A stretch of 19,527 nucleotides of DNA, taken from NCBI GenBank assembly GCA_025934335.1, contig JAICYG010000034.1:1-19527 (forward strand). The letters run 5' to 3'. Positions within the stretch are counted from its first letter, which is position 1; every line of letters begins with the position of its first letter. Of the stretch, positions 1-6,582 are shown in pieces. Source of the DNA: Thermoleophilia bacterium (GTDB lineage: Bacteria; Actinomycetota; Thermoleophilia; Gaiellales; Gaiellaceae). The notes under the pieces were generated by a model, which saw only the letters and a program-made list of their open reading frames with translations, did not search any database and was not told where the DNA came from. Position numbers and translations under genes: made by a program.

Positions 1-331
1 CGCGAAGGCGTCGATCGCGACCGGCTGGACGATCCTCTGCAAGGACCTGGCGATCGAGCCGTCGGAGATCTCGCAGGTGCTGCTCGGCGGCTCGTTCGGC
101 TCGTACCTGACCGCCGCGAGCGCCGTGAAGATCGGGCTCGTCCCGCGCCTGCCGCTGCCGCGGATCGTCGCGGCCGGCAACGTCGCCGGCGAGGGGGCGA
201 AGATCGCAGCGCTCTCGGTGACGGAGCGCGCCGCCGCGAACGCGGTGCTCGACGAGATCGACTACGTCGAGCTCTCGGGCCGCGCGGACTTCAACGACCT
301 GTTCATCGACCAGCTGGCGTTCCCGGGATGA
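1..331 (+). CDS. RACo/DUF4445-type corrinoid activation protein, C-terminal part (5' partial)
   Basis: The gene enters from the left in frame 2 and ends at TGA 329-331, so about 109 C-terminal residues are visible. They include the stretch ASIATGWTILCKDL, a glycine-rich LLGGSFGSYL, then AGNVAGEGAKIAAL and a closing DFNDLFIDQLAFP. These are typical of the C-terminal ASKHA-like ATPase domain of reductive activators of corrinoid proteins (RACo, RamA-like, DUF4445). Family members use ATP and an N-terminal [2Fe-2S] ferredoxin domain to return oxidised Co(II) cobalamin to Co(I). The N-terminal domain would lie outside the window. The stop overlaps the next start as ATGA, and the DUF1638 and MttB-family genes that follow are the expected neighbours. 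Family confidence is good; the exact corrinoid partner is not visible. Confidence 0.85.
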   Translation, partial: AKASIATGWTILCKDLAIEPSEISQVLLGGSFGSYLTAASAVKIGLVPRLPLPRIVAAGNVAGEGAKIAALSVTERAAANAVLDEIDYVELSGRADFNDLFIDQLAFPG

Positions 332-846
332 GCCGCACGATCGTCGCCTGTGGCGCGCTCGCGCTGCACATCGGGCAGATCGCAAGACGGCGCGGCTGGG
401 ACCTCGACGTGAAGCCGTTGCCGCCCGAGCTGCACAACCGGCCCGAGCGGATCCGCGACGCCCTCGGCGATGCGGAGCTCGTCGGCTACGCGGACTGCGG
501 CACCCGCGGCGCGCTCGACGACCTGCCTCGCCTCGCCGGCCCCGACTGCTACGGCATCTTCGGCGAGTTCGCCCGTCACGAGGCTGGCACCTACTACCTG
601 ACCGACTTCCTCGTGCGCTCGTTCGACCGCGTCGTCTGGCGCGGGCTCGGGCTCGACCGCCACCCCGAGTTGCGTGACGACTACTTCGGCAACTACGAGC
701 GCGTCGTCTGGCTCGCGCAGCGGCCGACGGAGGCGTTGCGTCTGAAGGCGGCGGCCGCAGCTGAGAAGCTCGGGCTGCCGCTCGAGATTCGCGAGACCGG
801 CGACGCCGGCCTGGAACGTGCCCTCGAACAACTCCTGGAGGTCTAG
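328..846 (+). CDS. DUF1638 domain protein of corrinoid methyltransferase operons
   Basis: A 172-residue soluble protein matching the DUF1638 pattern: IVACGALALHI at the N-terminus, LPPELHNRPERI near residue 31, GYADCGTRG around 53-60, DCYGIF at 73-78 and GTYYLTDFLVRSFD at about 87-100. Cys8, Cys57 and Cys74 fall in its best conserved motifs, so a metal or Fe-S role is possible, but that is inference. The family recurs beside corrinoid proteins and MttB-type methyltransferases, and its biochemical role is not established to my knowledge. The ATG at 328 overlaps the upstream TGA as ATGA. The stop TAG shares one base with the GTG of the next gene. There is no signal peptide or membrane segment. 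Confidence 0.85.
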   Translation: MSRTIVACGALALHIGQIARRRGWDLDVKPLPPELHNRPERIRDALGDAELVGYADCGTRGALDDLPRLAGPDCYGIFGEFARHEAGTYYLTDFLVRSFDRVVWRGLGLDRHPELRDDYFGNYERVVWLAQRPTEALRLKAAAAAEKLGLPLEIRETGDAGLERALEQLLEV

Positions 847-2294
847 TGCTCGTCAACGAATTACCCCGCTACGAGATCCTCGACGAGTCGTCCATGCAGG
901 AGCTGGAGCGCGGGTGGCGGCGCATCGTCAGCGAGCTCGGCCTCGACTTCGGGACGTCCGAGCCGCACGCGGAGTCGGTCGCGCTCCTCGAGGCGGCCGG
1001 ACAGAAGGTCGAGGGGCAGCTCGTCAAGCTCGACCCCGACTGGATCCTCGAGCAGGTCGCGAAGGCGCCGCGCGAGTTCGACCTGCAGGCGCGCAACCCG
1101 GAGCGCCAGATTCACGTCGGCGGTAACCACATGGCATTCGGTGCCGTGTACGGCTGCCCGTTCGTGCGCGAGGGGCTCGAGCGACGCGAGGCGACGTACG
1201 CCGACTTCGAGAACCTCGTGCGCCTGTCGCAGGCGTTCCCGCAGCTCGACACCCCGGGCGGGACGATCTGCGAGCCGAACGACAGGCCGCTCGACTCGCG
1301 GCATCTCGACATGGTCTACGCGTTGCTGACGCTCTCCGACAAGCCGTTCATGGGCTCGGTCACGTCGGGGCCGAACGCCGAGGACACGATCGCGATGGCG
1401 GAGCTGGTGTTCGGGCGCGAGAGCCTGGAGCGGACACCGGCGATCATCTCGCTGATCAACGTCAACTCGCCGCTTCGCTACGACGAGCGGATGCTTGACG
1501 CCCTGCACGCGTACGCGAAGGCGAACCAGGCGCTCGTGATCACGCCCTTCCTTTTGATGGGCGCGATGTCGCCGGTGTCGGTGCCGTCGACGCTTGCCCA
1601 GCAGGTGGGCGAGGCGCTCGCCGGGATCGCGCTGGTGCAGACGATCCGGCCCGGCTGTCCCGTCGTCTTCGGCAGCTTCCTCTCGAACACCGACATGCAG
1701 TCCGGCTCCCCGTCGTTCGGCACGCCCGAGTCGGCGGTCGGCCTGCTCTGCACCGGCCAGATCGCGCGGCACTACGGACTGCCGTTCCGCGGCGGCGGCG
1801 GGCTCACCTCGTCGCAGGCGGTCGACGCGCAGGCCGCCTACGAGGCGTCGATGACGCTGTGGCCGACGTTCCTCGCGGGCACGAACTTCGTCATGCACTC
1901 GGCCGGCTGGCTCGAGTCGGGACTCGTCTCCTGCTACGAGAAGTTCGTCGTCGACGTCGAGCTGCTGCGGATGCTGCACGAGGTGTTCGAGCCGCTTCGG
2001 ATCGACGAGGAGACGCTTGCCTACTCGGCGCACGAGGAGGTCGGGCAGGGCGGCCACTTCCTGGGTGCGGCGCACACGCTGGAGCGGTTCCGCGAGTGCT
2101 TCTACCGCCCCCTGCTCTCGTCGACCGAGAACTACGAGCGCTGGTCGCGGAACGGCGGCAAGGACGCTGCGGCGCGCGCGTCCGACATCTGGAAGAAAAC
2201 CCTGGACGAGTACGAGGAGCCCGCGATGGACGCGGGCCTGAAGGAGGAGCTGAAGGCGTATGTCGACCGCCGCAGGACCGAGCTCGGCGACTGA
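846..2294 (+). CDS. MttB-family (trimethylamine/glycine-betaine type) corrinoid methyltransferase, non-pyrrolysine
   Basis: A 482-residue protein of the trimethylamine methyltransferase family, close to the usual family length. Supporting segments are ERGWRRIVSELGLDF near the N-terminus, GGTICEPNDRPLDSRHLDMV, SLINVNSPLRYDERML, the glycine-rich FRGGGGLTSSQAVDAQAAYE, and SAGWLESGLVSCYEKFVVD. Family members move a methyl group from a quaternary or tertiary amine to Co(I) of a small corrinoid protein. Methanogen MttB reads an in-frame amber codon as pyrrolysine; this frame is open throughout, so it belongs with the non-Pyl homologues, which include glycine betaine:corrinoid methyltransferase MtgB. 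The neighbouring dehydrogenases favour a choline-derived betaine as substrate, but related quaternary amines cannot be excluded. The GTG start at 846 is preceded by GGAGG at 837-841. Confidence 0.88.
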   Translation: MLVNELPRYEILDESSMQELERGWRRIVSELGLDFGTSEPHAESVALLEAAGQKVEGQLVKLDPDWILEQVAKAPREFDLQARNPERQIHVGGNHMAFGAVYGCPFVREGLERREATYADFENLVRLSQAFPQLDTPGGTICEPNDRPLDSRHLDMVYALLTLSDKPFMGSVTSGPNAEDTIAMAELVFGRESLERTPAIISLINVNSPLRYDERMLDALHAYAKANQALVITPFLLMGAMSPVSVPSTLAQQVGEALAGIALVQTIRPGCPVVFGSFLSNTDMQSGSPSFGTPESAVGLLCTGQIARHYGLPFRGGGGLTSSQAVDAQAAYEASMTLWPTFLAGTNFVMHSAGWLESGLVSCYEKFVVDVELLRMLHEVFEPLRIDEETLAYSAHEEVGQGGHFLGAAHTLERFRECFYRPLLSSTENYERWSRNGGKDAAARASDIWKKTLDEYEEPAMDAGLKEELKAYVDRRRTELGD

Positions 2295-2301
2295 GGCTCG
2301 C

Positions 2302-3720
2302 ATGTTCGTGGGCGGCGCCTGGACGGGCGCCGCGTCGGGCGAGACGACCACCGCCGATTCGCCCGCCACGGGTGAGGCGATCGGCGAGGTGCCGCTCGGC
2401 GACCGTGAGGACGCGCGGCGCGCGATCGCGGCAGCGAACGACGCGGCGCCCGGCTGGGCGCGCCTGACCGTGTTCGAGCGCGCCGCGCTCATGCACCGCG
2501 TCGCCGACGAGATCGAGAAGCGGCGCGAGCAGCTCGAGCATGCTCTGACGCTCGACCAGGGCAAGCCGCTGCACGAGTCTCGCGACGAGGTCGAGGAGCT
2601 CGTCGCGTACTGGCGGAACGCCGCCGAGGACGGCAAGCGCCTCGAAGGGCGCCTCGCGAACTCGTTCACGCCGGGGAAGCGCGTGCTGCTCGTGCGCCGC
2701 CCGCGCGGTGTGATCGGGGTGATCACGCCCTGGAACTGGCCGTACACGATGCCGGCGGAGCTGATCGCCCCGGCGCTCGCCGCGGGGAACACGGTCGTGT
2801 GGACGCCCGCGTCGACGACAGCCGTCTGCGGCGCCGCGCTCGCCGCCTGCGTGGCGGAGGCCGACCTGCCGCCGGGCGTCTTCAACTTCGTCACCGGGCC
2901 CGGGTCGGTCGTCGGCGACGAGATCGCGCGCAATCCGGGCACGCACGGCGTCGGCTTCATCGGCTCGACGGAGACCGGCCGCAAGGTCGCCGAGGCGGCG
3001 GCGGGCAAGGCGGCCGTGCTGGAGCTCGGGGGCAACGGCCCGGTCGTCGTCATGGACGACGCCGACCTCGAGCTCGCAGCCGAGGCGGCCGTCACCGCGT
3101 GCTTTCTGTGCGCCGGCCAGAGCTGCACGGCAGGCGAGCGTCTGCTCGTGCACCGCACGGTGCGCGAGGAGTACGTCGAGTTGCTGCGGGAGAAGGCGCG
3201 GCGCGTCGTGCTAGGCGACCCATTCGCCGACGGCACGACGATGGGGCCGCTGAACAACGAGGGCGTCGCGGCGAAGATGGACGAGCACGTCGCCGACGCG
3301 CTCGAGCGCGGCGCCGAGCTCGTCCACGGCGGCGAGCGCGCCGGCGGCTTCGCCACGAGCCTCTACTGGCAGCCGACGGTGCTGGACGGCGTCTCGCCCG
3401 AGTCGCGCGTGGCGACCGAGGAGACGTTCGGCCCCGTCGCTCCGGTCGTCGAGATCGGCTCCCTCGACGAGGCGATCCGCCTCGCGAACGACTCGCCGTA
3501 CGGCCTCCTGTCCGCCATCTTCACGCGCGATCTCGCGCAGGGTCTCCGCTACGCGGACGAGGTGAAGACGGGCTGGGTGAACGTCAACGACTCGTCGAAC
3601 TACTGGGAGGCGCACCTGCCGTTCGGCGGCCGCTCCGGGACGGCGAGCGGCATCGGCCGCGTCGGCGGCGCGGCGCCGATGGAGTCCTTCACCGAGCTGC
3701 AGACGGTCGTCGTCGCGTGA
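2302..3720 (+). CDS. NAD(P)-dependent aldehyde dehydrogenase, betaine-aldehyde-dehydrogenase-like
   Basis: A 472-residue ALDH-superfamily enzyme that oxidises an aldehyde to an acid with NAD(P). It shows PWNWPYTMPAELIAPAL (Rossmann entry), FIGSTETGRKV, the general-base motif LELGGN with Glu241, and the nucleophile motif GQSC with Cys275, then EETFGPVAPVV and PFGGRSGTASGIGR. I chose ATG 2302 because it gives the usual MFVGGAW opening, has GAGG at 2293-2296 with 5-base spacing, and starts just after the upstream stop. An in-frame ATG at 2260 would overlap the MttB-family gene by 35 bp. Its place before a GMC alcohol oxidase suggests betaine aldehyde, but sequence alone does not separate it from other ALDHs. 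The next gene starts within its stop (GTGA). Confidence 0.9.
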   Translation: MFVGGAWTGAASGETTTADSPATGEAIGEVPLGDREDARRAIAAANDAAPGWARLTVFERAALMHRVADEIEKRREQLEHALTLDQGKPLHESRDEVEELVAYWRNAAEDGKRLEGRLANSFTPGKRVLLVRRPRGVIGVITPWNWPYTMPAELIAPALAAGNTVVWTPASTTAVCGAALAACVAEADLPPGVFNFVTGPGSVVGDEIARNPGTHGVGFIGSTETGRKVAEAAAGKAAVLELGGNGPVVVMDDADLELAAEAAVTACFLCAGQSCTAGERLLVHRTVREEYVELLREKARRVVLGDPFADGTTMGPLNNEGVAAKMDEHVADALERGAELVHGGERAGGFATSLYWQPTVLDGVSPESRVATEETFGPVAPVVEIGSLDEAIRLANDSPYGLLSAIFTRDLAQGLRYADEVKTGWVNVNDSSNYWEAHLPFGGRSGTASGIGRVGGAAPMESFTELQTVVVA

Positions 3721-5390
3721 CGTACGACTACGTGATCGTCGGCGGCGGCAGCGCCGGGTGTGCCCTGGCGGCGCGCCTGACCGAGGATGCAGCGACCCGC
3801 GTGCTCGTGCTCGAGGCCGGCCGCCCCGACTCGTGGTGGGACCTCTACATCCACATGCCGGCGGCGCTCTCGTTCCCGATCGGGAGCCGCTTCTACGACT
3901 GGAAGTACGAGTCGGAGCCGGAGCCGTTCATGAACGGCCGCCGCGTCTACCACGCGCGCGGCAAGGTGCTCGGCGGCTCGAGCTCGATCAACGGGATGAT
4001 CTTCCAGCGCGGCAACCCGCTCGACTACGAGCGGTGGAGGGAGGAGGGCGGCCTCGAGGGCTGGGACTACGCGCACGTCCTGCCGTACTTCAAGAAGATG
4101 GAGACGTGCCTCGCTGGCGCCGACGACTGGCGCGGGGGAGACGGCCCGCTGCTCCTCGAGCGCGGGCCGGCCGAGGGGCCGCTCTTCGACGCGTTCTTCG
4201 CCGCCGTGCAGGAGGCCGGGTACTCGCTGACCGATGACGTCAACGGCTACCGGCAGGAGGGCTTCGCGAAGTTCGACCGCAACATCACGCGCGGCCGCCG
4301 CTGGTCGGCTGCGCGCGCCTACCTGCACCCGGCGATGAAGCGGGCGAACCTCGAGGTGCGCACGCGCGCGTTCGTCGAGCGCGTCGTCTTCGAGGGGACG
4401 CGCGCCGTGGGCGTGCAGGTGAACGGCGAGACGATTCGCGCGAACGAGGTGATCCTCTGCGGGGGCGCGATCAACTCGCCGCAGCTGCTGCAGCTCTCGG
4501 GCGTCGGCGACCCGTCGCTGCTGGAGCCACTCGGCGTCGGCGTCGTCCACGACCTGCCCGCGGTGGGCGAGAACCTGCAGGACCACCTCGAGGTGTACGT
4601 ACAGCGGGCCTCGACGCAGCCGGTGACGATGGCGCCGTACTACAAGTGGCGCAACCGGCCGCTGGTGGGCCTGAAGTGGCTGCTCGCGAAGACCGGGCCG
4701 GGAGCGTCGAACCACTTCGAGGCCGGCGGCTTCATCCGCTCGAACGACGACGTCGCCTATCCGAACGTGATGTTCCATTTCCTGCCGATCGCCGTCCGCT
4801 ACGACGGCACCGCGCCGCAGGGACACGGGTACCAGCTGCACGTCGGGCCGATGTACTCCGACGCGCGCGGCTCGGTCCGAATCACGTCCACCGACCCGCG
4901 CGTGAAGCCGGCGCTCCGCTTCAACTACCTCTCGACCGAGCAGGATCGCCGTGAGTGGATCGAGTGCGTCCGCGCCGCGCGCTCGATCCTCGACGCACCG
5001 GCGCTCCGGCCGTTCGACGGCGGCGAGCTCTCGCCGGGGCCGGCCGTCTCGAGCGACGAGGAGGTGCTCGACTGGGTTGCCCGCGACGCTGAGACGGCGC
5101 TGCACCCGTCCTGCACGTGCGCGATGGGCTCCGTCGTCGACCCCGCGACCATGCGGGTCTACGGCACGGACGGGCTGCGCGTCGTCGACGCGAGTGTCTT
5201 CCCCTTCGTCCCCAACGGCAACATCTACGCGCCGACGATGATGGTGGCCGAGCGTGCCGCCGACCTGATCCGGGGCAACACGCCGCTGCCGCCGTCGAAC
5301 GTCTCCTTTTACACGCATGAGCGTAGGCTCGACGGAGCTCATCCAGGAGCGAAGCCGTCGGCTTCGCCGACGGCGGGAGCGGGCCTCTGA
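3717..5390 (+). CDS. GMC-family FAD oxidoreductase, choline-dehydrogenase-like
   Basis: A 557-residue glucose-methanol-choline oxidoreductase. The FAD-binding motif is GGGSAG at residues 9-14, with VLEAGRP following, then ARGKVLGGSSSINGM, the GMC signature GGAINSPQLLQLSGVG, and the catalytic region with His463 (HPSCTCAMG) and Asn502 (NGNIYAPTMMVAERAADL). Family members oxidise an alcohol to an aldehyde, passing electrons to a quinone or oxygen; in the Bet pathway this is choline to betaine aldehyde. The GTG at 3717 overlaps the ALDH stop as GTGA and begins directly with the Rossmann strand. The core ends at about IRGNTPL, and roughly 33 residues follow, the last of them a low-complexity Pro/Ala/Gly tail containing a DNA hairpin. 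Substrate assignment is inferred from the ALDH and MttB neighbours. Confidence 0.88.
   Translation: MTYDYVIVGGGSAGCALAARLTEDAATRVLVLEAGRPDSWWDLYIHMPAALSFPIGSRFYDWKYESEPEPFMNGRRVYHARGKVLGGSSSINGMIFQRGNPLDYERWREEGGLEGWDYAHVLPYFKKMETCLAGADDWRGGDGPLLLERGPAEGPLFDAFFAAVQEAGYSLTDDVNGYRQEGFAKFDRNITRGRRWSAARAYLHPAMKRANLEVRTRAFVERVVFEGTRAVGVQVNGETIRANEVILCGGAINSPQLLQLSGVGDPSLLEPLGVGVVHDLPAVGENLQDHLEVYVQRASTQPVTMAPYYKWRNRPLVGLKWLLAKTGPGASNHFEAGGFIRSNDDVAYPNVMFHFLPIAVRYDGTAPQGHGYQLHVGPMYSDARGSVRITSTDPRVKPALRFNYLSTEQDRREWIECVRAARSILDAPALRPFDGGELSPGPAVSSDEEVLDWVARDAETALHPSCTCAMGSVVDPATMRVYGTDGLRVVDASVFPFVPNGNIYAPTMMVAERAADLIRGNTPLPPSNVSFYTHERRLDGAHPGAKPSASPTAGAGL
5354..5374 (+). repeat. Perfect inverted repeat in the 3' end of the GMC gene
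   Basis: GCCGTCGGC (5354-5362) and its exact reverse complement GCCGACGGC (5366-5374) are separated by TTC. The 9-bp stem lies in codons for the extra C-terminal tail, 14 bases before the stop and just upstream of the Shine-Dalgarno of the next gene. No U-run follows, so it is not a classical intrinsic terminator. It could be a dispersed palindromic repeat or an mRNA processing or attenuation element. Confidence 0.6.
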
Positions 5391-5818
5391 GCCTGAGTGA
5401 GCGCCCAGTCGGTGAGTTCCTGGCGGCGCTCGGGGAGCGCACGCCGGCACCGGCGAGCGGCGCGGCGACGGCGCTGACCGCCGCGCTCGCGGCCGCGCTG
5501 GTCGAGCTGGCAGGCCGCTTCGCGGGCGACGAGGAGGCGGTCGTGCGCGCGAAGGCGCTGTGGGCGCGGCTGGCCGAGCTGGCCGACGAGGACGCGGCCG
5601 CCTACACGGCCTTCCTCGCCGAGCGGAGCGACACGACCCGCGAGCGCATCATCGCCGTGCCGCTCGAGATCGCCGAGTGCGCCGAGGAGACGGCCGAGCT
5701 GGCCGAGCGCGTGCGGGCGCAGCTGCGAACCGCGGTGGTCGGTGACGCCGAGGCAGCGCGTGAGCTCGCGCGCACCGCGTCGCGCGTCGCACGGCGGCTC
5801 GCGGAGATGAACGGGTGA
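5387..5818 (+). CDS. Cyclodeaminase/cyclohydrolase-like (FTCD_C) protein, short form
   Basis: A 143-residue helical protein resembling the C-terminal cyclodeaminase domain of formiminotransferase-cyclodeaminase and the methenyl-THF cyclohydrolase FchA. It reads MSLSERPVGEFLAALGERTP, then an Ala-rich helix, AKALWARLAELADEDAAAY, and VPLEIAECAEETAELA. The family acts on folate C1 units. I infer a CTG start at 5387: it sits in a CTGA overlap with the GMC stop, has GGGAG at 5375-5379 with 7-base spacing, and restores the family's usual N-terminus. The first ATG/GTG-type start, GTG 5543, would lose the first helices. Oddities: family members are usually about 200 residues, and the expected PGGGS glycine motif is replaced by PASGAA, so activity is uncertain. 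Confidence 0.72.
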   Translation: MSLSERPVGEFLAALGERTPAPASGAATALTAALAAALVELAGRFAGDEEAVVRAKALWARLAELADEDAAAYTAFLAERSDTTRERIIAVPLEIAECAEETAELAERVRAQLRTAVVGDAEAARELARTASRVARRLAEMNG

Positions 5819-6582
5819 GGCTGCTCGTCTGCGGCGTGCTCGCCGCAGTGTGCTTTGCGGTTCCCGCGGCCGCCGCGGGGATCGGGCACAGCAGCGCGAC
5901 GGCCGGCGCATGGCACGCCGACCTGACGTGGGCCGAGCACCCGAACTCGTTCCCGCGCTACACGAAGCTGCACCTGACGGTGCGCGACGGCGGCCGGGTC
6001 GTCGTCGACCGCCCGGTCCGGCTGCGGGGGCAGCTGAACGGAATCGGCCTGCAGCCCGGCGGGCTCGCCTTTCGCGATCTCGACGGCGACGGCAGCGACG
6101 ACCTCCTGCTCGACCTCTTCACCGGCGGGGCGCACTGCTGCTTCGTCGAGCAGCTGATCGACTTCTCGACGACGCCGCCGCGCACGGTCGAGAAGGATTT
6201 CGGCGACCCCGGCGCGCGGGTCGCGAGGCTCGGCGGCCGCCTCGTTCTGCTCTCGGCCGACGACACCTTCGCCTACCGGTTCACCGCATACGTGGCATCG
6301 GGGCTGCCGATCCAGATCTGGACGTACCACGGCGGCCGCTTCCACGACGTGACGCGCGCCTACCCGGCGCGGATCGCGCGCGACGCGCGCAGCTGGTGGA
6401 GCGCCTACGTGCAGGAGCGGCGGCGGCACGGCGACGTCCGCGGCCTGCTCGCCGCCTGGGCGGCCGACCGGGCGCTGCTGGGGCAGGCGGCCGTCGCCCG
6501 GACGACGCTCGCGCGGATCGCGCCGGCCGCGTACGTGCGCGAGCTGTGGCGGTTCCTCGCGAACAGGGGCTACCTCCGCTGA
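5815..6582 (+). CDS. Secreted protein of unknown function with a DxDGDG-type motif
   Basis: A 255-residue protein with a clear Sec signal peptide: MRLL, a hydrophobic stretch to about residue 18, and a likely AxA cleavage near residue 21. The mature part has DLDGDGSDDLLLDLFTGG at 88-105, an FG-GAP/VCBS-like calcium-binding pattern, followed by a vicinal Cys pair at 108-109, and a C-terminal helical region rich in Arg and Ala. I do not recognise a named family. The GTG start overlaps the upstream TGA as GTGA, and the next gene overlaps its stop, so it is embedded in the C1 operon. It may be an extracytoplasmic partner or merely co-transcribed; nothing in the sequence shows an enzymatic role. 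Confidence 0.75.
   Translation: MRLLVCGVLAAVCFAVPAAAAGIGHSSATAGAWHADLTWAEHPNSFPRYTKLHLTVRDGGRVVVDRPVRLRGQLNGIGLQPGGLAFRDLDGDGSDDLLLDLFTGGAHCCFVEQLIDFSTTPPRTVEKDFGDPGARVARLGGRLVLLSADDTFAYRFTAYVASGLPIQIWTYHGGRFHDVTRAYPARIARDARSWWSAYVQERRRHGDVRGLLAAWAADRALLGQAAVARTTLARIAPAAYVRELWRFLANRGYLR

Noticed and set aside
846..2294. Possible pyrrolysine-containing MttB
   Set aside because: The frame has no internal TAG, and no pyl genes are seen in the window.
2260..2301. Alternative ALDH start at ATG 2260
   Set aside because: It overlaps the upstream gene by 35 bp and adds residues not typical of the family; ATG 2302 has a GAGG site and gives the usual MFVGGAW opening.
861..3356. Long open frame of 831 codons on the - strand opposite the MttB-family and ALDH genes
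   Set aside because: It is an antisense shadow of two well-recognised genes, Arg/Ala/Pro-rich with no domain motif; such frames are common in very GC-rich DNA.
5354..5374. Intrinsic terminator after the GMC gene
   Set aside because: The hairpin has no following T-run and lies before the overlapping start of the next gene, so stopping here would cut the operon.
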